From a virus: a stretch of 27,525 nt of DNA. The translations under genes were made by a program, and so were the position numbers. Location of the stretch: the IMG/VR virus record IMGVR_UViG_3300013102_000064, positions 1 to 27,525 of that record. One strand, given 5' to 3'. This document shows, piece after piece, positions 1-6,365 of this stretch; position 1 is the first letter of the stretch; each line of letters opens with the position of its first letter. The notes beneath the pieces are model-generated. The model was not told the origin of the DNA, ran no database searches, and worked only from the letters and a program-made list of their open reading frames with translations.

Positions 1-21
1 ATCAGTTTCGGGTCTGAGAAC

Positions 22-110
22 CACCCCTCACCCTAACCCTCTCCCCAGAGGGTAGAGGGGACTGACCGAGTTGGTTTTTAGATATTCTGCGACCGAGAAA
101 ATAGAGTCGA
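22..110. repeat. Pseudomonas intergenic repeat (CCCTCTCCCC type)
   Basis: A CCCTAACCCTCTCCCC block is followed by a partly complementary AGAGGGTAGAGGGGACTG block and then GACCGAGTTGG...CCGAACTCGG-like sequence. From memory, this combination is a common multicopy intergenic repeat in fluorescent pseudomonads. I see no convincing coding sequence in positions 1-226. The repeat suggests that the left edge is ordinary chromosome or a phage/chromosome border, but no attachment site can be named. Confidence 0.5.
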
Positions 111-226
111 ACTCGGCATTAGATGATGCCGCGCGCGAAAAACTCTGGCGCTGGTGCGAGGTAAATAGAGTTTAGGTTTGTTGCGTGTGGTGCAAGGGAA
201 TTTCGGAAACTGAGGTGTTGGGGTTA

Positions 227-263
227 GGCAGCGGAGATGGTGGTCTCTGCTGCCTTTGTTTTT
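227..263 (+). terminator. Rho-independent terminator-like hairpin, plus-strand orientation
   Basis: GGCAGCGGAGA (227-237) pairs with TCTCTGCTGCC (244-254) through 11 positions including one G-U, with a TGGTGG loop. It is followed by TTTGTTTTT. The U-tract is on the plus strand, so it would stop transcripts arriving from the left. On the minus strand it could act only as a 3' stabilising hairpin just after the methyltransferase stop codon. Confidence 0.6.
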
Positions 264-1113
264 AGTGTGCCTTAATTAGTTTTTCGGCAATCCATTGCGC
301 GATTTGCGTAACGACGGCGTTTCCGGCAGCGAAAGCCTCTGCAAAGTTGGCCGCATCCAGTCCGAGGCAAAGCCCATCATCTTCAGACGTTCGCTGCCGC
401 TCAGCCATCTGATCCCATCCGTTCGGTTGAGCGATGAAAGTGGTACAGCCCATAGTGATTTGGGAGCCTGCTTTGTTTGCCAATAGAGTATTGGCAGCCC
501 ATGCATCCGCGGGGCGTGGCCACGCGATCTTGCTAGACGCTGGAGGTATTGCTTCCACTGGCGCAGCGTCAGCCAGCAGCTCCATGGGGGGCATTCGTCG
601 ATGACCTGCGACCAGGAATACGCGACGACGTTGCTGGGGGACTCCGAAATATTGAGCATTAAGCACTCGCCAGAATCCCACATACCCGCATTGCGCAAGG
701 GCCCGGATGACTGTTTCAAAGTCTTGGCTATCGTTGATAGCGAGCAGGTTAACGACATTCTCAAGCACCACCCAGCGAGGTTGTGTCTCTTTGAGGATTC
801 GTATGACTTCCCAGAACAGGCCGCTGCGTTCGCCGCGTAGTCCACGGGTGGCTTGGTTGCTGGGTCTGGCGCCGGCAAGGCTGATGTCTTGGCAGGGAAA
901 GCCGCCGGTGATGACGTCAACAGGACGGAGGTTGTGTGCGCCGCAGTGGCGGACGTCTTCGAACTGGACGGCGTGTGGAAATCGATCGGCAAGGACAGCC
1001 CGGTTGATGGGGTTGAGTTCCACTTGCCAGGCGGTGCGGTAGCCTGCGCTTTCGAATCCGACATCAAAACCTCCTATGCCTGCGAACAGGCTTCCAATGG
1101 TGGGCTGGGGCAT
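262..1113 (-). CDS. C5-cytosine DNA methyltransferase (Dcm-like, phage)
   Basis: The 283-residue protein transfers methyl groups from S-adenosylmethionine to cytosine C5 in DNA. Diagnostic motifs are present in order: motif I FAGIGG at about residues 9-14, motif IV GGFPCQ at 70-75 with catalytic Cys74, motif VI ENV at 118-120, motif VIII QQRRR at 160-164, and motif X GNAVV near residue 264. The segment between VIII and X is short, so the target-recognition domain is small and the target site cannot be predicted. No restriction endonuclease is adjacent, which suggests an orphan enzyme that protects phage DNA from host restriction, the job done by Mom in phage Mu. The start overlaps the last 40 nt of the com-like gene and is buried in a hairpin (see 1110-1137). 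The family is certain; the protective role is inferred. Confidence 0.93.
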   Translation of the reverse strand: MPQPTIGSLFAGIGGFDVGFESAGYRTAWQVELNPINRAVLADRFPHAVQFEDVRHCGAHNLRPVDVITGGFPCQDISLAGARPSNQATRGLRGERSGLFWEVIRILKETQPRWVVLENVVNLLAINDSQDFETVIRALAQCGYVGFWRVLNAQYFGVPQQRRRVFLVAGHRRMPPMELLADAAPVEAIPPASSKIAWPRPADAWAANTLLANKAGSQITMGCTTFIAQPNGWDQMAERQRTSEDDGLCLGLDAANFAEAFAAGNAVVTQIAQWIAEKLIKAH

Positions 1114-1274
1114 TTCTGCGCTTCTATGGGCAGATGCTCAGGGCATTCGGATAGGAGGCTCGGGGCCTTCAGGTGATTGAGTGTCCGGCAGCGCGGGCAC
1201 TTGATTTGTAGTTCGGTGAAACCGCTGACAGCGGCGAGTTTGCGGTGGCACTCGCCACAGCGTATTTCCTGCAT
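1074..1274 (-). CDS. com: Com-like zinc-finger translational activator
   Basis: The 66-residue protein has two CxxC pairs (Cys6/Cys9 and Cys26/Cys29), as in the Mu Com family, which binds mRNA and switches on translation of the overlapping mom gene. The start at 1274 is chosen because AAGGGGG lies six bases upstream; an earlier in-frame start would add six residues. The C-terminal tail overlaps the first 40 nt of the methyltransferase gene. This reproduces the com-mom layout, with a cytosine methyltransferase in place of Mom. The inferred role is to make methyltransferase translation depend on Com. The Com assignment rests on the cysteine pattern, size and position. Confidence 0.85.
   Translation of the reverse strand: MQEIRCGECHRKLAAVSGFTELQIKCPRCRTLNHLKAPSLLSECPEHLPIEAQKCPSPPLEACSQA
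1110..1137 (-). promoter_or_regulatory. Start-codon hairpin of the methyltransferase mRNA (putative Com target)
   Basis: On the minus strand GCATCTGC (1137-1130) can pair with GCAG plus ATGC (1119-1116 and 1113-1110), leaving an AA bulge. This places the methyltransferase ATG (1113-1111) inside the stem. There is no strong Shine-Dalgarno sequence upstream, only GAAG, which falls in the loop region. In Mu, Com acts by opening an inhibitory structure at the mom start. The pairing is visible in the sequence; the regulatory reading is inference. Confidence 0.5.
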
Positions 1275-1321
1275 GATCAGCCCCCTTGTCATGTGCCTCC
1301 TTTAAGAAGCCTTTCGATTGC

Positions 1322-2266
1322 TTACCATTGGATGGTCACTTGTCCATCTGCGCCATCAGGTGCCGGGCCACCGTTTCGCCCACCACCACCGTGTCCCGGA
1401 CTTCGCGGACGGTGGTCGCCGACTCCTGCGGATCCAGATACTCCACCGCCGCCAGCGCCACCAATAAAAGCATCGTTGGAGGCAGTGCCAACTGGAAGGT
1501 AGCCTCCACCGATGGTGCTGGTTTCATCACCATCAACGCCATGTCCCCCTTCCGGTCCCTTTCCGTCTATGCGACCTCCATAGCCACCTGTTGCCCACGG
1601 TGTTACACCAAATGCGGAGCTGCCGCCGTCGGTACCATTCGTGCCATTAACCTTGCCTCCTATGCCACCTGCACCGACCTTTACAGCGACTGACGTTACT
1701 CCTGTCAGGTCGACAAGCTTTTTGGAAATACCCCCACCTGATCCTCCAGAAGGACCGGGTAGAACAGCAATCCGGGCTCCGCCACCGCCGGCCCCGATAG
1801 TAGTTACCCAAGCTTTAGTGACACCAGGTGGTACTTCCCAAGTGAACTCTCCAGCCGACGAATAGACTTTAATGCCTCGGAACGGGAATGTTGCCGCGAG
1901 CGCTTTCGGCGTCACTATCGTGTGGTCATCTGTACCCGCCTTAACCAATAGTTGAGTTGCAATTCTTGCGATCCCTGGCGCACTCGTTGTTGCCTGGACG
2001 ACCTTGGCGCCGATGGCTTGGAACACTCTGAGTGCACTCATCGGCTTGTTGGTATCAGCTCCTTTTTCTGCTTCACGTTGACTGGCAAAGGGCATGCCAC
2101 TGCCATCGAAAAACGCATCTATTTTTTTCTTAAGCCAGCTTGTTCGATTCGCGAGGTGTTTGGCTTGTTGATTGGAGACACCGTCGGGGCCACCTAACAC
2201 GGGGTCGGAAGTTTCGAGTTGGTAGACGCCAGGCGCCCAGTCGGGGGATTCGGGTAGGTCGGCCAT
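1322..2266 (-). CDS. Tail fibre protein with glycine-rich C-terminal domain
   Basis: The 314-residue protein follows tail protein I, with its ATG overlapping the preceding TAA by one base (TAATG). The N-terminal region (about 1-110) resembles fibre attachment segments, with a helix-forming stretch near the GVSNQQAKHLANR region. From about residue 130 the protein becomes a β-rich domain and then a dense series of Gly-rich stretches (GAGGGG, GGSGGG, GGAGGGG, GHGGGG) to the end. Gly-rich tips of this kind are known in some phage adhesins, where polyglycine helices form a receptor-binding sandwich. No fibre assembly chaperone follows; the next gene is com. The fibre role is likely from position, and the tip fold is inferred. 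Confidence 0.75.
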   Translation of the reverse strand: MADLPESPDWAPGVYQLETSDPVLGGPDGVSNQQAKHLANRTSWLKKKIDAFFDGSGMPFASQREAEKGADTNKPMSALRVFQAIGAKVVQATTSAPGIARIATQLLVKAGTDDHTIVTPKALAATFPFRGIKVYSSAGEFTWEVPPGVTKAWVTTIGAGGGGARIAVLPGPSGGSGGGISKKLVDLTGVTSVAVKVGAGGIGGKVNGTNGTDGGSSAFGVTPWATGGYGGRIDGKGPEGGHGVDGDETSTIGGGYLPVGTASNDAFIGGAGGGGVSGSAGVGDHRPRSPGHGGGGRNGGPAPDGADGQVTIQW

Positions 2267-2811
2267 TAGCTGCTCCCATGGTTGTATTGGCCGTCGTAGC
2301 GCGCGACTGCGTTGTAGCGAATGGCAACTGACTGATAGTCGAGCGATACCAGGCGGCAGCGCGCCGGGGCGACGGAAAGTAGAAGGCGGCGCAGTAGCAC
2401 CGCCTGATCGTTGGTGATGACGCGTTTAAGAACGACCCGATACAGCGGCCAGGTGGAAGGATCTGCATCAGGCTGAGTGTCTAAGCCTTCCTGGAGGGTG
2501 ACTTCGCCAAAGCCGAGTAATCGAATGACCTCGCGGATGGCCCACGGCGTGCCCTTGAAACGATGCAGTTCGGCGGCGTTTTTGATTAAGTTGCGTTTGG
2601 CTTCTTCGGATTCGGCCAGCTCCCAGGCCGCTTCGTCGAGGAGCGAGAATTGATCGGCCAACGCCGGTAGTAGCGAGGGTTTCACCAGGTCAATCAGGTA
2701 CACCAGCATCACGTTGAGATCGAGGTCGGCTAATGCCTGGTCGAGCAGCTCACAGAGCAGCGAAAAACGCTCGTCCCCGGCCAGCGCGGGTGGCAGTGGC
2801 TGATCAGCCAT
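2266..2811 (-). CDS. Baseplate/tail protein I (P2 gpI-like)
   Basis: The protein has 181 residues from the ATG at 2811; an ATG at 2826 would add five. The sequence from LPPALAGDERF through the aspartate/leucine-rich helix and the FKGTPWAIREV segment matches the P2 gpI family (tail protein I), a baseplate wedge component next to gpJ. It overlaps the gpJ stop by a few bases and its TAA overlaps the fibre ATG, so V-W-J-I-fibre forms one tightly packed translational unit. Its length is typical of the family. Confidence 0.88.
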   Translation of the reverse strand: MADQPLPPALAGDERFSLLCELLDQALADLDLNVMLVYLIDLVKPSLLPALADQFSLLDEAAWELAESEEAKRNLIKNAAELHRFKGTPWAIREVIRLLGFGEVTLQEGLDTQPDADPSTWPLYRVVLKRVITNDQAVLLRRLLLSVAPARCRLVSLDYQSVAIRYNAVARYDGQYNHGSS

Positions 2812-3925
2812 AGGCCACCCCGGCATCGCTCAGATGGATGGATGAGCAGTTCGCCCATTCATTGCTTTGCAACTCGCGCAGGCCTGACGGTAGCTTCAGA
2901 TTGGCACGGTACACTCCGGCAACTTGAAGCAACGCGGTTAGTTGTTCCGGCACCAAGTCGCGCCCGAGTCCGGCCCGAGATTCGACTGCATAGGCGTGTG
3001 CGGCGGCTTGCGCGGCGGCCATGGCGGTGCTGCGGTCTGCGTTGGCGTAGAAGGTGATGTGTGCCTTGATCCGATAGCCGACTGCGGTTGGCGAAAACGC
3101 ATTGACCGTGTCGCACAGCGGACGGAGTTTTTCGCCGCTGACCTGATTCTCTATTCGTTGCAGTAGATCTTCTGTCGGCAGCCCGGTCGTGGTCAGCGGG
3201 TACAGCGCGACGTGGCCGTCCGGCTGACCTTCATCTGGGCCATGTACGGCGACGTCGATGATGGACTGGTGCACGGCCAGCGTGTGGTAGCGATAGGCGG
3301 CGCGGCTGCCGGCGTTGCTGAAGGCTTCGGGGGCCAGGATGATGCGCTCGCGGTAGCGGTCATCGTCTTCATCCTCGGCACCTTGAGTGGTGAGTGTGGT
3401 GTTGCTGGCGGTCAGGCCTGCTGCTGGCGAGTTGCCGAGGGCGCTGATCTGGCCTACGGTCCAGCCGTTGCCTTGTTGGCCGGCGGTCATGCAGGTGGCG
3501 GTGACGGTCATGTGGGTTTGACCGACAGCCATCACCACGTCCTGATCGGTGATGAAGGTGAGCTTGGCATCCTGGGTGCTGACCCGAGTGCCGATCGGGA
3601 TCAGCAGTGTCTGGGTCACCGCCGCGGGCATGGTGAAACGCATGGTACAGCGGGCGGCTTGGGCCAGCAGTCTAGGGGTGGCGACCAGTTCGCCGAGGTA
3701 GTCGAGAATCGGGCCGCGGGCGAAACGCACCAGCAGTTGTTCGCCGGCGTTCTGGATGCTCATCTGCAACCGCGATACCGCGTAGGCAATTTGGTCGATG
3801 TAGAGTCGTTCGATCTGGGCCGGGTACAGGGTTTTGCCCGACTTCTGTTCGTAGCGGGCAATCAGTTGGGCTTCTAGCGCGGCCGGGTCAATTTTGATGA
3901 ATTCGGGTTTAGGCATCTCGCGCAT
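2804..3925 (-). CDS. Baseplate assembly protein J (P2 gpJ / Mu gp47-like)
   Basis: The 373-residue protein contains the features of Baseplate_J proteins: an N-terminal helical segment with LARYEQKSGK-like and LVRFARGPILDYLGE-like sequence, a central β-domain (VTQTLLIPIGTRVS), the acidic GAEDEDDDRYRERI segment, and a C-terminal domain. It is a core wedge protein of the contractile-tail baseplate. It begins within the last codons of gpW and ends over the start of gpI. An alternative start at 3916 would remove only three residues. Confidence 0.93.
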   Translation of the reverse strand: MREMPKPEFIKIDPAALEAQLIARYEQKSGKTLYPAQIERLYIDQIAYAVSRLQMSIQNAGEQLLVRFARGPILDYLGELVATPRLLAQAARCTMRFTMPAAVTQTLLIPIGTRVSTQDAKLTFITDQDVVMAVGQTHMTVTATCMTAGQQGNGWTVGQISALGNSPAAGLTASNTTLTTQGAEDEDDDRYRERIILAPEAFSNAGSRAAYRYHTLAVHQSIIDVAVHGPDEGQPDGHVALYPLTTTGLPTEDLLQRIENQVSGEKLRPLCDTVNAFSPTAVGYRIKAHITFYANADRSTAMAAAQAAAHAYAVESRAGLGRDLVPEQLTALLQVAGVYRANLKLPSGLRELQSNEWANCSSIHLSDAGVAYG

Positions 3926-4286
3926 AGGGCACCTCGGTCAACTGGGACACTTCGCCGGCTACGCGCCAATGCACCTGCACGATGATCTGCGCCGCGTTGA
4001 TCTGGACTTTTACCTGGGCCACTGAGACGCGGGGTTCCCAGTGGCGAATAGCATCGAACGCCTCGCGCACCAGGTGCGGCGTGGCGCGATTGGTGGGCCA
4101 GTCGAGGTACAGGTGTAGGTCGCTGCCAAACTCTGGGCGATGGGGATCGCTGCCCTTGGGCGTGCTCAGGATGATGCGAATGGATTGGTCGATATCGCGC
4201 AGGCCCTCGACCACCTTGCCGGAGGTACCGAGGGCGGGTTGCCAGTGGGCGGCTGTAATGCTGGTGTGGGGAATGGGCATCGTCAT
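3909..4286 (-). CDS. Baseplate wedge protein W (GPW/gp25 family)
   Basis: The 125-residue protein has the GPW/gp25 core: LRDIDQSIRIILSTPKGSD, then RPEFGSDLHLYLD and a C-terminal β-region. In P2-like and T4-like phages this protein forms part of the inner baseplate and nucleates sheath assembly. A start at 4280 is also possible. It is the first phage gene after cargo island 1, and a copy of the 20-bp dyad motif lies 31 bp upstream, suggesting it begins its own transcript for W-J-I-fibre-com-methyltransferase. Confidence 0.9.
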   Translation of the reverse strand: MTMPIPHTSITAAHWQPALGTSGKVVEGLRDIDQSIRIILSTPKGSDPHRPEFGSDLHLYLDWPTNRATPHLVREAFDAIRHWEPRVSVAQVKVQINAAQIIVQVHWRVAGEVSQLTEVPYARDA

Positions 4287-4317
4287 GCGCCCATGGTGCG
4301 GAAGCCAGGCAATTGCA

Positions 4318-4337
4318 GCTTTTAATCGGGTTTAAAG
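4318..4337 (-). promoter_or_regulatory. 20-bp dyad motif, copy A (putative late promoter/activator site)
   Basis: GCTTTTAATCGGGTTTAAAG on the plus strand reads CTTTAAACCCGATTAAAAGC towards gpW. It is an imperfect palindrome with CTTTTAA/TTTAAAG arms, and TTAA steps ten bases apart. It is identical in all 20 positions to copy C upstream of the protease gene. Its position relative to phage genes suggests binding of a phage late activator; this is inferred. Confidence 0.6.
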
Positions 4338-4356
4338 ATGCTGTTCGGGCCGCCAA

Positions 4357-4376
4357 GCTTTTAATCGAGGTTGAAG
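4357..4376 (-). repeat. Diverged second copy of the 20-bp motif, 39 bp from copy A
   Basis: GCTTTTAATCGAGGTTGAAG matches copy A at 17 of 20 positions and starts exactly 39 bp after it. It lies on the cargo side, 38 bp before the DUF6338 start codon. It may be a decayed duplicate made at insertion, or a second weaker binding site. Confidence 0.5.
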
Positions 4377-4414
4377 ACGGGCAACATCAGTTGAAACGTA
4401 CCTAAAGGACGCGC

Positions 4415-5032
4415 ATGGACATTTGGGAAGTCGACAAACTATTTTTATTCATCGCATTCGTAGTCCCTGGCTTCATCAGCCTAAAGACATATGCGCTTCT
4501 TCAGCCGACGCAGGTCAAAGACACATCACAACAATTGGTCGATGCCGTTGCGTACAGCTCAATCAATTACGCTTTGTTGATGGGCCCGATTTACGCGGTT
4601 GAACACCTCAATCTCAGGTCGAACTACCCAACGCTCTACGTCCTTTTTTATGTGGTCGTGCTGCTAGTTGCACCCATCGCGTGGGCCTGGATATTTTTAT
4701 GGCTGAGGAAAACTCAGTTGCTTCAGCGCTCAATTGCACATCCGACCGGTAAACCATGGGATTTCGTTTTCAGCCAGCGACTCCCTTATTGGGTGATTGC
4801 TACGCTGAGTGATGGGAGACAAGTCGCTGGACTCTTCCACTCGAAATCCTTCGCTTCAAGCAGCCCAGCATCGGAGCAAATATACCTCGAAGAAGCGTGG
4901 GTATTGAGCGAAGGCGGCGGGTTTGAAAGGCCGAGAAACGATTCTGCAGGCATCATCATCCTTGCTAAAGAAATCGCTACACTCGAGCTGTTTCACCTAA
5001 AGGATCCACAGGAGAGTGGAAATGACGAATAG
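4415..5032 (+). CDS. DUF6338-like membrane protein (cargo island 1)
   Basis: The 205-residue protein has an N-terminal hydrophobic helix (about residues 9-30, FLFIAFVVPGFISLKTY), a weaker one near 52-65, and a long one near 80-102. These are followed by a cytoplasmic domain with WVIATLSDGRQVAGLFHSKSF and YLEEAWVLSEGGGF, which resembles the DUF6338 family. No biochemical function is known to me. AAAGGA precedes the ATG. It is transcribed against the surrounding tail genes, and its last codons overlap the first of four small proline-rich genes, so it heads a five-gene plus-strand unit. That layout suggests a phage moron or conflict module. The family call is from recalled sequence pattern. Confidence 0.65.
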   Translation: MDIWEVDKLFLFIAFVVPGFISLKTYALLQPTQVKDTSQQLVDAVAYSSINYALLMGPIYAVEHLNLRSNYPTLYVLFYVVVLLVAPIAWAWIFLWLRKTQLLQRSIAHPTGKPWDFVFSQRLPYWVIATLSDGRQVAGLFHSKSFASSSPASEQIYLEEAWVLSEGGGFERPRNDSAGIIILAKEIATLELFHLKDPQESGNDE

Positions 5033-5159
5033 AAAAAGTGATGGCGCTGGGAAAGTCGGATACCAACCGAGCAAAGGCGACTCTCATCCAACAAAAGATG
5101 GTTATGCCCCGCCACCTACCAGTGAAAGAGCACCTGCTCCGCCACCCAAAAACCCATAG
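5022..5159 (+). CDS. Proline-rich microprotein 1 of 4
   Basis: This 45-residue ORF begins inside the last codons of the DUF6338-like gene, so it is probably translationally coupled; GGAGAGTGGA provides a ribosome site. It has a polar basic N-terminus (MTNRKSDG), a GYQPSKGD block, a second GYAP block and a PAPPPKNP end. Microproteins 2-4 downstream share this plan, and microprotein 3 is the closest relative. No domain or function is recognised. It lacks membrane segments and is probably disordered. Confidence 0.7.
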   Translation: MTNRKSDGAGKVGYQPSKGDSHPTKDGYAPPPTSERAPAPPPKNP

Positions 5160-5172
5160 GATGAAAGTGAGC

Positions 5173-5319
5173 ATGACTGATAAGAAGAACGAAACGAGTA
5201 AACCCGTGCTGGTACGGGGCATAGGTCAGGATGGATATCAGCCGAAAAGCTTCATTCCCCAGCAGCCTAAACCCGAAAACGTAACCAAACCCATTGCACC
5301 TCCGCCTAAGCAGCCATAG
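5173..5319 (+). CDS. Proline-rich microprotein 2 of 4
   Basis: The 48-residue ORF starts MTDKKNETSK, contains GYQPKSF, and ends IAPPPKQP. It begins 13 bases after microprotein 1, with GAAAGTGAG as the ribosome site. It keeps the GYQP block and PPPKxP end but has lost the second GYxP block, so it is the most divergent member. Conservation of start, spacing and end in four consecutive ORFs supports real coding. Confidence 0.65.
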   Translation: MTDKKNETSKPVLVRGIGQDGYQPKSFIPQQPKPENVTKPIAPPPKQP

Positions 5320-5375
5320 CGCAAAGCGTCTGCTTAAGGCGTTTTCTAATAGTGTTGATGAACAGGAGTGTGGCA

Positions 5376-5513
5376 ATGACGAATAAACGAAGTGGCGATT
5401 CCGAAAAGTATGGTTATCAGCCGAGCAAGCAAGATTCCAACCCTGTGAAAGGCGGCTATACCCCAAGCCCAACCAACGAACGGGCACCAGCGCCGCCGCC
5501 CAAGAATCCGTAA
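5376..5513 (+). CDS. Proline-rich microprotein 3 of 4
   Basis: The 45-residue ORF starts MTNKRSGDSEK and contains GYQPSKQDS, GGYTPSPT, NERAPAPPPKNP. It is nearly collinear with microprotein 1 (same length, same GYQPSK and ERAPAPPPKNP blocks), indicating a recent tandem duplication. AGGAGTGTGGCA precedes the ATG, much as upstream of copy 1. Function unknown. Confidence 0.7.
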   Translation: MTNKRSGDSEKYGYQPSKQDSNPVKGGYTPSPTNERAPAPPPKNP

Positions 5514-5567
5514 GTAGGCTTGTTAGAGACTTTTAATTCATCCCACACATAAAGGAAGATACAGAAC

Positions 5568-5699
5568 GTGACGGATAATCGGAGCAAAGGAAGTACTGGT
5601 GGATCGAAGTCAGGTGGACGGCAAGAATTCCGCGATGGTTACTCTCCGAAGCCAACCAGTGAAAGTAAGCCAGTCTCTCCACCACCTAAAAAGCCTTAA
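5568..5699 (+). CDS. Proline-rich microprotein 4 of 4 (GTG start)
   Basis: The 43-residue ORF begins with GTG after AAAGGAAGAT. It reads VTDNRSKGS, a Gly/Ser-rich stretch, DGYSPKPTSES and SPPPKKP. Only the second GYxP block and the PPPKxP end remain. It is directly followed by an intrinsic terminator, marking the end of the cargo operon. Confidence 0.65.
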   Translation: MTDNRSKGSTGGSKSGGRQEFRDGYSPKPTSESKPVSPPPKKP

Positions 5700-5703
5700 C
5701 CAG

Positions 5704-5725
5704 TGGCCCCAGTCGGGGCCTTTTT
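5704..5725 (+). terminator. Intrinsic terminator of cargo island 1
   Basis: GGCCCC-AGTC-GGGGCC is followed by TTTTT. It ends the plus-strand DUF6338/microprotein operon just before, and overlapping, the stop codon of the opposing gpV gene. Confidence 0.9.
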
Positions 5726-6275
5726 AATGGCTATGGTGGTTTGAGTTTCCGCCGATATCCATCACCGTACCGGTAGCTTCGATATCACCATTCACTTTCA
5801 GACCGCCTTTCACGAGCAGTTCGCCATTCAAGATGACCTGTGGGATGTCCAACGTCGCCGAAGGCGCTTTTACCACCAGCGGCTCACCCGCTTCAACCGT
5901 GATGTTGCGCCCGCACTTCACTAGCAAAGCCCCCACGCAATCCAGCATCATCACTCCGGCCGCACGGTCGTAGGTCGACACCGTCCCATCACTGAACCGC
6001 ACATAGTCCGTGTCTTCATCGACAACCGGCGGTGGTTCGGCGGTTGAGTAGATGCCGCCTAAGAACACACCACCCACACCATCAGCATCAAGCAGCACCG
6101 CGACTTGTTCGCCCAGTTCGGGCATGAGCGGTCGGCGTTGTGTGCCTTGGGTGTTGCGCTGAGGGACGTTGAGCCAGTAGGTCTGGAGGCCGTCGCGGTC
6201 GTCGAGGCGGACTCGGAGGCGGCAGGTTTTGTGGTCAAGGGCAGTGACTTCGCCGTATTCGAGTTGGGTGGTCAT
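5724..6275 (-). CDS. Baseplate spike protein V (P2 gpV / Mu gp45-like)
   Basis: The 183-residue protein has an N-terminal OB-fold region (EYGEVTALDHKTCRLRVRL, then LGEQVAVLLDADGVGGVFLGGIYS) and a C-terminal β-helical repeat region (ATLDIPQVILNGELLVKGGLKVNGDI). It ends in a His-rich NSNHHSH tip. In P2 gpV the sharp tip carries histidines that bind an iron ion and pierces the outer membrane; the C-terminal HHSH fits this. It sits between gpD (hub) and, after the cargo island, gpW. In P2 the order V-W-J-I is uninterrupted, so the island split this block. Confidence 0.92.
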   Translation of the reverse strand: MTTQLEYGEVTALDHKTCRLRVRLDDRDGLQTYWLNVPQRNTQGTQRRPLMPELGEQVAVLLDADGVGGVFLGGIYSTAEPPPVVDEDTDYVRFSDGTVSTYDRAAGVMMLDCVGALLVKCGRNITVEAGEPLVVKAPSATLDIPQVILNGELLVKGGLKVNGDIEATGTVMDIGGNSNHHSH

Positions 6276-6314
6276 CGGGGCTCATTTTAGTCTGGTGAAT
6301 GGGTGGTGAATTTG

Positions 6315-6351
6315 CTGGCCTATTCGCGGGCAAGCCCGCTCCCACAGGGGG
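6315..6351. repeat. Pseudomonas REP-like palindrome
   Basis: CTGGCCTATTCGCGGGCAAG and following bases contain GCGGGC-AA-GCCCGC and then TCCCACAGGG. This matches the REP family widespread between genes in fluorescent pseudomonads. It fills the 90-bp gap between gpD and gpV. A REP element inside a phage tail operon suggests long residence in the host. Confidence 0.8.
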
Positions 6352-6365
6352 CGTGGTGTGTTGGG

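Noticed and set aside
276-1067. Long open frame on the minus strand overlapping the methyltransferase (263 codons)
   Set aside because: It lies in another frame of the methyltransferase, whose motifs are complete; the alternative has Ser/Pro/Thr-rich composition and no motif.
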